Below are positions 42,901 through 52,576 of a stretch of 64,000 bases of DNA, one piece after another; the first letter of the stretch is position 1, and each line of letters starts with the position of its first letter. The notes under the pieces are model-generated. The model was not told the origin of the DNA. It did not search any database and saw nothing but the letters and a program-made list of their open reading frames with translations. The stretch comes from Fusarium oxysporum f. sp. lycopersici 4287 (lineage: Eukaryota; Ascomycota; Sordariomycetes; Hypocreales; Nectriaceae): the NCBI RefSeq assembly GCF_000149955.1, contig NC_030999.1:1408310-1472309 (forward strand), written 5' to 3'. Position numbers and translations under genes: made by a program.

Positions 42901-45743
42901 CTATGCCTCAGGGTGAGGGTAATCCCCTGAGCGTGGATCCCCTGAGCGTGGATCCCCTGAGCATAGAGATGACATTCCTGCGGCTCTCACAAATCGTCAA
43001 CCGCTGCCAGCGCCACAAGTGCAATACCACGTACTGCTTGCGCGTGAGGAAGAGAACCGGTGATCTGGCGAGGGACATGGAAGGTGCCGCTGCGGATATC
43101 GAGGCGGCAAACGTTGCCAATCCAGAGAGGGAGTGTCGTTTTGACTTCCCTCGTGCCTTGCGGGAGCTGGCCGCAGTGATCAGGAAGGAAGGCAGGTCGT
43201 ACTATGTCTTTGAGGCGGCCCGGAATGACAGCCTCATGAATAACTTCAATCCTGCGATTATCCTAGGCTGGCTAGCCAATATCGACATATCTCCTTGCAC
43301 CAGCTTACAGGCGGTTATTACGTACGCTGCGAAGTATTGCAGTAAATCTGAGAAGAAGACCGAGTCTTTCGCCAGGCTTGCAGACCAGGTCTTGCCTCAC
43401 ACATCGCACGTTCAGCCCCTGTTGTCCTTCTCCTCTCGCCTGATGAACAAGCTGATTGCCGAGAGAGATTACTCGGCGCAGGAGATTTCCCATCTGCTGC
43501 TTAACATTCCGCTGCAAGAAGGCACCCGTATGGTTGTCACCGTGGACTGCCGTCCGTTGGAGCGACAGGCACGTTCGTATCGTGTGGACGGAGATGTCAA
43601 CGAGGCCATCGGCAGCTACAGGAAATATCTAGAGAGAAAGGACCAGCATGAGGATATAACCTATCTCGAATACCTGCAATCGTACAATCTCAACACGTGG
43701 AGGAGACTCGCTGCTCACGCGAAGAAGAGAGTCCTGTCTTACTTCCCTCGATACAAGTCTATGGAGGCCTCTTCCCAGTTTAACGACTTCTGCCGTGTTA
43801 AATTGATGATGGTTCATCCACATCGCTCTCCAGAAGAGTTGCTCGTTGTGGGCGGGCAGCGGTTCGATTCCTTCACGGCTGCGTACATGCACTGCAGACA
43901 GCACCATGATACCCATGCGGACGATCATTATGGGGAACCAGATACAGATGAATTGACGGCAGAGGAGGATGAATTTGAGCTTGAGATCCATGAGGAGCCC
44001 ATCGCGGAGGAGGACTGGCATGAACTCGCCCGCATGCTACCTGACCGCCCACTGGAGGAAGAGGACATCGACATCCTCGGCCGCCGAGACATTGACATCA
44101 ATTACGATTGGACCCCTCGTGTTGGGCGGTATGCCGATGATGGCATTCTCAACAGCGACTACTGGAAGCAACGCAAAGCGGAAAACACCCTTGACCTTGA
44201 TGTGGATGATCAGCCCTTGGAGGCTCGCGATTCCCTAAATCCAGAGCAGCGCATAGTATACGATACGGTGATGGGCCACTTCCTGACCCAGGATCCCTCT
44301 CAGTTGCTACTCCATGTGGATGGCGGAGGCGGCACTGGCAAGTCATACCTCATTAACCTGCTCTCCGCGCACCTCCAATCCGCGACAGGGGGGAGGGGGA
44401 CACCTGTTTGGCGTGCTGCGCCAACGGGCGTCGCAGGAAACCAGATATCGGGCACTACCTTGCACTCCCTGTTACACCTCCCAATCAATAAGGACTTCAA
44501 GCCTCTATCTCCCGTTGATAAGACCCAGCTCCAGAAGAAGCTGAAGGATATCAAGTACCTCATCATCGATGAGAAGAGCATGCTAAGACTGCGTCAGCTA
44601 TCGTGGATCGATGACCGTCTCCGCGAGGCGTTCCCGAACAGGAATGAGGAGTTCTTTGGCGGCCTGAACATCCTCTTGGTTGGTGACTTCTTCCAGCTTC
44701 CCCCTGTGCTACAGAAGCCGCTTTGTTACGACAAAGAGGTGCAGGGAGTAGAGATCAAGGGCAGGAACGCATATAGGCGCTTCGATAAATCAGTATTCTT
44801 GAAGGTTGTTCAGAGGCAGCGCGGCGACGACCAGGAGGCGTTTCGCACAGCTCTCGGGGAACTGCGGCTGCTCCAACTATCTATGGAGTCTTGGAAGCTC
44901 CTGTCCACCCGCGTGCAGGCAAAACTAGACGATCGAGAGGTCGCGAGGTTTTCCAGCGCCCTGCGAGTATACGCTACCAAAGATAGGGTGAACGAGTATA
45001 ACCACTATCACCTCGACCGCCTCGGCCGGCCAGTCGTCCAGGTCAAAGCTAAGAACGTCGGCCCTGGTGCGGCTGCTGCCCCTGATGACAAGGCGGGCAA
45101 CCTTGCGAAGCAGATCCCTATATGCATTGGCGCTCGTCTGATGCTGACGTCTAACCTTTGGCAGCCCGTTGGCCTCTGCAACGGCGCTCGCGGTACGGTT
45201 TACGACATCGGCTGGGCACCCGGGGCTGACCCCATCCAAGATCCTCCTTGTGTTATCATGATGGAGTTTGACAAGTACAACGGACCGGTGTTCCTGACCA
45301 CCCCCGATGGCAAAAAGATTGTCCCAATTCTCCCAGTTGAGAGAGACTTTCTCATCGGAGCCACTCTCTGCGCTCGCACGCAGTTTCCCCTGATCGTATG
45401 CTACGCTATTACCGTGCACAAGTCACAAAGCATCACAGAAGATATGATCGTGACGGATCTCTCCTGCCGGGACTTTCAGACCGGTTTAAGCTACGTGGCT
45501 GTCTCTCGTGTAAAAACGCTTGAGGGTTTGATGTTAGATGCGCCATTTGATCGTAATCACCTGGTCTACGGGTCTCCCCCGGATGGCATGAAGATGAAGA
45601 TGAGGGATCAGGAGCTTAGGAAACGACAGGTTCTTACACGGAGTCCTTACATGATATATAATACCAAGAATGGCCATGGCACTGGATCAGTACGTAGTAG
45701 TAGTAATAGCTTCCCGGCCCGCGGACACACGGCCTTCGGCTGA
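39991..45743 (+). CDS. Helitron Rep-helicase (RepHel), full length
   Basis: Exons 39991-40759 and 40813-45743; intron 40760-40812 (GTATCC...CGTAG) joins the frames exactly and gives 1899 residues. The N-terminus has a Cys-rich ribbon (CARCGEERP ... CIDCRNQR) and a Ser/Pro-rich linker. A second zinc-like cluster is FCGRCRECWFQM ... CARCYRKDE. The Rep nuclease has the HUH-type block GRGSPHNHGLYW and the double tyrosine ITYAAKYCSKSEKK. The C-terminal Pif1-type helicase has Walker A GGGGTGKSY, a Walker B-like LIIDEKSML, then DFFQLPPV and VAVSRVKTLEGL. No stop or frameshift is visible, so it could drive rolling-circle transposition. Three tandem copies of a 15-base unit lie at 42922-42966. Confidence 0.94.
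42922..42966 (+). repeat. 15-bp in-frame tandem repeat inside the Helitron Rep region
   Basis: Unit CCCCTGAGCGTGGAT, three copies (the last diverged), coding PLSVD PLSVD PLSIE just after the HUH motif region. Confidence 0.85.
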
Positions 45744-45744
45744 G

Positions 45745-45789
45745 GCTACCCCATGCGCCCCATCGCCGCTCCAATGTGCATGGGGTGGC
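45745..45789 (+). other. Stem-loop just after the Helitron stop codon, candidate 3' terminal hairpin
   Basis: GCTACCCCATGC and GCATGGGGTGGC pair over 12 bases with one G-T wobble around a 21-base loop, starting two bases after the RepHel TGA. Helitrons end in a hairpin a few bases before the terminus. The loop here is larger than usual, and no clear CTRR end follows. Confidence 0.4.
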
Positions 45790-45840
45790 GTAGTATTTTA
45801 CACAAGCCTCGTACTCGGTATCGAACAGAGCTATAAGAAG

Positions 45841-46096
45841 ATGAAGTCCCCTTTTCTCTACAGCATCAAATTACAATCCCTTATAACCACTCTTCTTTTT
45901 CTGCAAACATCTTACAATTACATCAACAATGGGCTTTCCTGCAAAACTCTACCTGGCCTGGCGTCGGAGATTTCAGCGTTGCGCCGCTACCTGCACGGAG
46001 GCCGTCGTCGAAAGAGTCGGATCCAAGACAACCGACCTTGAATGCCTCTGTTCAGACCTTGGCAGTGTCGTGAATAACTCCCTGCATTGCTCTTAA
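45841..46096 (+). pseudogene. CFEM-domain secreted protein, decayed
   Basis: From ATG 45841, MKSPFLYSIKLQSLITTLLF looks like a signal peptide, followed by LSCKTLPGLASEISAL. At about 46010 the frame must shift by one to continue RCAATCTEAVVERVG, TTDLECLCSDLG and NNSLHC, the Cys spacing of the eight-Cys CFEM domain. The Cys expected after VG is Ser. A TAA at 46094-46096 ends it, and traces of the next CFEM segment (GDRDFEDV) are in yet another frame to about 46130. CFEM proteins are extracellular or GPI-anchored, with roles in haem/iron uptake and virulence. An alternative 55-codon frame starts at ATG 45929. Confidence 0.6.
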
Positions 46097-46280
46097 GGGC
46101 GACCGCGACTTTGAAGACGTTCACAGTAAGTTTCTTCTTGGCAGAACCTCTTGGAATACAGAACTAACCTCCTCGCCTCGTGTAGGCGATAACGACCTAA
46201 ACCGCAACTTTACCACGGACTCGATTGGGGTCCGTAAAAACTGCAACCCACAAGAAGAGCGGGGCTTCGAAGATAGGGTA

Positions 46281-46496
46281 TAGTGGGATGCAAAAAGTAT
46301 TCGCAGGTGTGTAGGTAGGTCGGATGCTCGGAAGCTAGTCAGGGGTAGCTTGCCAGGTCCTCAATATCTTATATTACACCGAAATCAGGTTGATAACCTA
46401 GTATCAAGTACCTAAGCTCAGCTAAGCTACTAACTAGAGAAGCTAGGGCCTATCAACGCGACTTACACACCTGCGAATACTTTTTGTCCCCCACGG
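46281..46496. mobile_element. MITE, second mimp-like subfamily, in the FTF1-like promoter
   Basis: 216 bp; ends TAGTGGGATGCAAAAA and TTTTTGTCCCCCACGG, with inner inverted repeats AAGTATTCGCAGGTGTGTA. TA at both flanks (46279-46280, 46497-46498). Sister of 10287-10492. Ends 438 bp before the regulator ATG. Confidence 0.85.
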
Positions 46497-46934
46497 TACA
46501 ACAGAAACATAGATCTAGAACAGAAAAAAAGCATTTCTATGTTGATGTGTATAAATAACTAGTTAAAATATACAAGACGAGTAATTTTGGTTGTGGTCTT
46601 AAAAACCTGGTCTTGATTCCCCCCTGGAGTGCAAGCCAGTGTGAGGCCACCATAACGCCTCGTATTCAATATCATTGAAGAATACTTGCCGCCCGAATTA
46701 CCGAACCGTGCCTCGGCAGCAAAGGTCAAAGTTTTGCTAAAAGAAACTATGTAGGGCAGCCGGGCCCGTCCGTTCCGTCTATCCGTTCCCGGCCTCGGAT
46801 GGCCGCGTCGTAACTCCGTCCGACAGTGTCGTTTTGAACCCTCGACATGCCCAAGAGTCCTTCGATTCCGGTACCAACTCTATCGCGACGTACCTGAATC
46901 TCAGGCTGTGCCTTTTCACTCTCACAGCGCCTTA

Positions 46935-49776
46935 ATGGATTTCACACAGTTGGACGATTTTGCGTTTGCTTACTATGGTCTTCCTGACCAGTCTTCTCTC
47001 GTTTCCCTAGTGGATCAAACCCACACGTTCCAATCTCCCACTGCGTTTCCTCAGCACCAGGCCATGTCTGGCCTTGCACATAGCGGTCTGCCGTTCGGCA
47101 CCTTGCCTACGGGCAACCGCAGCCAGAGTATGGAAGGCTCCAAAGCCCCACCAGATCGGACATCCCCCGCATCCAACGCCCTCGAAGACTCGACTACCGA
47201 TGAGTTTGGTTTGGCTTCCCGTAACCGTGCGGATGGCACAGATCTAGGCGTTAAACCTAAGGAGGATAAAGCCGATGCCACAGCTGCGTGGAGTGGACTT
47301 AGGACAAAGGCTGGCAAGGAAAGAAGACGCCTCCCGCTTGCTTGCATTGCATGTCGCCGAAAGAAGATCCGTTGTTCAGGCGAGAAACCCGCCTGCGAGC
47401 ACTGTCTATGCTCATATATCCCATGTGTCTATAAAGTTACGACTCGGAAGGCTGGGCCTCGGACAGATTACATGGCTATGCTCGATAAGCGACCGAAACG
47501 TATGGAAGAACGCGTCATCAAGGCCATATCCAAGTTGGATGAGGAAGTCGCATCATCTGTAACTTGCCCCGTGGTCAAATCGGCGATACCAGGAACTGTA
47601 CCTTCCAGTAAGCCAACCAAGAAGCGCAGCGCCGAGGAAGCATTCGGGCCTGATCTGGAGACTTGGGCGAAGGTGCCTTCGGAGCCAAAGATTGAGGGCG
47701 ATGATGGGTCCAGCAGCTTGCAAGTTCAGGGAAAGGAGGGCAACAAGCTGCAACAAGAAGGCACCGAAGCACTCCCCTCCCAGGAGATACAAGAGCATCT
47801 GGCAGAGCTGTTTTTCGACAACATCTGTGGCCAATCTTACCATCTTCTTCACAAGCCAAGCTATATGCGAAAGCTAAAGTGAGTTCTTTTTGTGTTGAAT
47901 CTCACCTTTCCTGCTAACTGTCAACAGAAATGGCACACTACCTCCGGTGCTTGTTCTCACAGTGTGCGCTGTAGCTGCTCGTTTTACTTCGAGCCCTCTA
48001 GTAAATTCTTCAAGGCCTGAATTCTTACGCGGTGAAGAATGGGCATCACACGCTCGAGATATTTGCACCAGACGATACGAATGTCCAAACCTCACCATCT
48101 TGACATGTCTTCTCATTTTGGGCCTTCATGAATTTGGAACGTGCCAGGGCGGCCGTAGCTGGGCCCTGAGCGGGCAAGCTATCCGAATGGCTTTCGCTCT
48201 CCAGTTACATAAAGACTTGGAATACGATCCCTCGGGCCGTAATGGCACCAAAACGCAGCTCAGCTTCATTGATCGAGAGATTCGGCGACGCATAATGTGG
48301 GCCTGCTTTCTCATGGATCGCTTCAACTCTTTTGAGACAGATCGACCCATGTTCATCAGGGAGGATACAATTGAGCTTCCTCTGCCGGTAAAGGAAAAGT
48401 ACTTCCAATTCGACATGCCTGCGCCCACCGAGATGTTGGACGGTCGAGTGCCTCATCCGCCGTCGCCCAAAGACGGACAGATCGCTGATACGCGAGAGAA
48501 CATGGGAGTTGCGGCCTTCCTGATTCGAGCCATTGCCTTATGGGGACGGATCATCACTTACCTGAGCCAAGGGTGTAAGGATCTAGACCCCAATCCATTG
48601 TGGGAAGACAAGTCTCACTACATGAAGCATCTCAATGATATTGTAAACCTTGAAGCTAGTCTGCCCTTGTCACTCAAGTACTCTGCAGAGAACCTCGAGG
48701 TCCACAAGACAGAGAAAACGCCAAGCCAGTTTCTTCTCATGCATCTCTGCCTACAGCATAACATTCTCTTTGTGAGTCGAGCTGCTATGTCAGCACGAAA
48801 GCAACATGGTGTACATGTTGATTTCTTCTCTGAAGCAAGCAAGAGGACCTTCAACGCTGCGAACCGAATATCCGAGCTTCTTCGTGAGGCTGAACAGTCG
48901 GGATGCTTTGTTTCGGCTCCGTTTGCTGGATACTGCGCCTTTTCCTCGACAACAGTTCACATCTTGGGTATTATGTCTCGCAATCCCTCCATGAAGCTGA
49001 CAGCCCAGGCCAATTTGACCACCAATGTCAAGTATCTTCACAAAATGAAGAAGTATTGGGGCATGTTTCACTGGATGGTGGAGAACGTTCGCACTCAGTA
49101 TCGAAATGTCTTGGACGCTATGAGAGCCGGTGCGAATGTCGAAGAACGAGCCACACAGCCGTCTTTCCTTCAATACGGAGACTGGTTTAACCGTTACCCT
49201 CGCGGTCTTTTTGACGCTGAGTTCATGGACCCTGCCACTCACAAACGAAAGGATTCAGGAGCAGACGGCGTCCTCGAAGCGAAGCCCGAACTGCGATCAG
49301 TGGAGGAATACTTCACGCTTCCAACACCACGAAGGGTCGAGAATAAGGATACGATCCGCGCAGCAGCGCCGAAACGAAAACAAAGCGCCAAGAAACAGAC
49401 TGGCATGCCAGCACAACCTGGCCAGCATCTCGATTCGTTGCAGATTATAGAGCCAGACGCAGTCTCCCAGGAACACAAGTTCTCGGGTGGTTTGGGATTA
49501 CAAATCACAGGTGTAGCAGGCTTCAACCCTCTCGCAGCATCAAAAACGCAGATCCCGGATTTCAGCACCACCATGTCACCTATGAGTCCGGCCAACATGA
49601 CTCCATTTGCTCAGCACGCACATACGCACACATTTTTCCCACCCGAGCTGCTCGCAATGAACTTTGGGCAGGGCTCGAATGGAAACACCGACCCGCTTGA
49701 TCGTCAGCTTATCTATGGCGGATACTTAATGGATGCTAGTACCGGCCTGGGTGATGGCTATACTTGGGCATTGTAG
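46935..49776 (+). CDS. FTF1-like: Zn2Cys6 transcription factor of the FTF1/FTF2 type (Fusarium transcription factor)
   Basis: Exons 46935-47878 and 47928-49776 with a 49-bp intron. From ATG 46935 this gives 930 residues; the frame is open further upstream, so an earlier start or exon is possible. The zinc cluster is CIACRRKKIRC, CEHC and a final Cys near residue 155. A fungal_trans middle domain follows (LTILTCLLILGLHEFG, EIRRRIMWACFLMDRF). The C-terminal third is Pro/Ser/His-rich. I recognise the N-terminal segment MDFTQLDDFAFAYYG and the middle domain as FTF-like, from knowledge of the family, not from a search. FTF1 is described as a virulence regulator on accessory chromosomes of F. oxysporum, with FTF2 in the core. 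The C-terminus stops at GLGDGYTWAL, which looks shorter than the full FTF1 tail. Confidence 0.8.
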
Positions 49777-52576
49777 AGGGAGCTCTACTCACTCTACTCG
49801 GTTGGGTAGAGGAGGTATCTCTTCTACTCTACCTGGGTAGAGTGGCTGGGGTGATCCGGTGAGCCCTGTACAGGTCGGTCAACTACGAGGTATCTTGTGA
49901 ACAATATTGAACGGGATAAGTGCATGCTTTCAGAGATGATCTGCTGCGGAAGACGTGGCTTGCACCGAGAAGAAATCCACTGCGCCTTTCATGTCACATT
50001 GATTGCAGCACCAGACATGACCTATCGGTTGATCTTAATAGTTCAGTTCGACAAGGAAGGTCCCGTGCGACCTAATCCGGCTCTTCCTGGCCTTTGCACC
50101 TTTTCGAGCCAGGGAATTCTCTCGGATGAAGCGACGGTTCTTCCAGGCAATCTTGGGGAGGTCAAGCTGCAACGGCTGCCTTTTCCAACTGTTTGTCAAC
50201 CGTCTTAGGCTGAGATGATCGTGAGAAGACGGAAGAGGGAGGTGTGGGGCAAGGCGTCAACGCTGCTGGCGGAAAGCCAGCTGGCGATGGACATTTTGCT
50301 GGTGCAATCAAAAAAAAAAAAAAAAAAAAAAGCATATGTAGAAGGGGCTGTTTTGGTGGCGCGACATGGTTGGGAAACGCGTTCCAGATTGCATACGCGT
50401 GGTGAGGCTACGCACGAATACGATGGGGTGAGTGTATCAAGATGTGGACCAGAATGTTGTGATGTTTATTGATTTTCGACTTCTTTCTTTTGATCAGTCT
50501 GTCAGGGAGGGGTTGGTTCAATTCCCCTTCCTTTTCTGCATACAAAAATAATTCTCTGATAAAGGAAAGTGGTGCCCTTTCCCGGCCGCCAATCTAACAA
50601 TAACGACCCTATCACACCGGCTCTATTTGATAATGGTAAAGACGCTAGACAGGCTATGATTACTGAACACATATTGAATCCTCCGTACCTGGTCCATCAC
50701 CAAACTCTATTCCCTCAGCACCGCGTGACCATAGAGTTGTATTTCGCTCCATTCGAATTAATGCTGAGGTCAGGGTATTCGGAACAGGCGGAACAGTCGG
50801 AAGGCTCAAAACCTTACAGTATGAACGCCCTTCTGATCACCGCACCTTTACTCGGTATTGGGGAACTCGGTGGTGCCCGAGTTTTCGTTTTCGGCTACCA
50901 CGGGATTCCAGTAGCTTATGGGCTGTTCTATGATCGAAACAATATCACGAACCTCTTGTGATAACGCGAATACAATCTAGGCGTTTGTTACAGAGAATTA
51001 AACCACACGTAATACTACCACTACCATTCCCCCTCCATCGCACTTTCAGAGCTCCAGGACAGCTAACAGCCCAGTAACACCAGATATTAGAGCGAGACAA
51101 GGCAGGGATCTCTACTCTCGAGCATGCGTCCTTTTCCTCCAGATACCCTTATACGGCCAGCTATGGGTGAATGTGATAAATCAAAACCAACAGCTGATCG
51201 GAAACATTCATTCTGCCGAGTCCGAACCTCGAGCCAGGTGGAACCTCATCTTTCCGCTACTTTACTGCGTCTTAAGTTGATTCTCGATCCATAATTGTCA
51301 AATTTAACTGGTTTGTAAAAACTAAAAAGGGCATGAAAGTACAGGACGACCTAACTCGGAGTTATGGCTCGATTTCATATTTGCCCCAACATGCCGTCCC
51401 ACAAATGCAACATATGTACAGAAGATCTCCGGTTGGAATGCCTTATCTAATATATGGGTATTAAGGATATGTTTCTAATCCGGCTCGGGATTGTTATGTA
51501 TTGGGCCCTGCGTCTCTTGTTTCACTCCATACTTGTTGAATATCACCTAGCTGTTTGATATTTTGACCTTTGTATCGCGCTTATATGGTATTTGAGAGGA
51601 AATCAATGTTACAAGATCGTCTGGTTTGGATTGTTTTATTCTTCCCCCCTAAGGCCTGTCACAAGGTGCGTTGTTAGACTGTTTCAGGCAACAACTCGGC
51701 ATCATCATAGGTGGCCTGGATGTTTCGATTCGCTCTTGTGCGCTGCCGGTAGTTCCGTGTGCGGTTCGCTTGCAAGCGACGTCGGTGCGGCACGGCCGGG
51801 TCCCGTTCTGGATCGTCTACAAATCGAACGTTCATTGTTGTTTCCCTGCTGGTAACATTTAATGACGACTCTCCTAAGCAATAGAAGTCTAGACCTCTGA
51901 GAGCCACTAACTTGATTCGGAAGGTGTAACGCTGGACCGTGCTCTGCGACTGATTTACTGTGAAGGAACAAAGATGTAATTTAGAAAAAGAATGCGCTCC
52001 TATATTGTTAAGTATCTAGGGATCTGATACAGCTACAAAGGACAAGAGATGTTGGTTATGGCCCTGAACACTTGAGCTGCAATCGCCTACTGGAATCGCT
52101 TCGTGGAAGCTTTACACGTTCGTCGCGTTGCGGGTCTTTTGAGGGAATGCCGGTGACCTATGATTGGCTCACAAAAATCAAATCAACTACTGTCAATAAA
52201 ATCAAATCTACAACAACTGATTTTGTCATTGACTACTAGGGGGAAGAACGGGCGATGAGCCAATTGAGGCACTCATTTTGCCGCGTTGAATGACCCGTTG
52301 CAGTAATCGAAACCGATCTTGATCCGAGGTATATAAGCAAAAAAAAAAAAAAAAAAATTAAACCTACAGAGCACAGGTGATAGTGATGCAGTTGCTGGTG
52401 AACCAAATTACTCTGGGACCCGCTAAAATCTTATCGTGACGCCCCGGCCAGGTAACCCCTCGCAACGTAATGGGGCTCCACTTTAACTAGGCCGAGCTTC
52501 CAAACACAAAACACAAGCTTGCGATGCAAATATCCACCGTTTGAAATCGATCCTCACCACGACATCAATCACACTT
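49777..52576. other. Gene-poor region with two poly-A tracts
   Basis: After the regulator stop there are short hairpins CTCTAC...GTAGAG (49790-49850). A run of about 21 A lies near 50310-50330 and one of about 19 A near 52339-52357. Open frames at 49897-50208, 50569-50961 and 51592-51855 show no domain. TATATAAG at 52330-52337 could serve the next gene. Confidence 0.45.
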
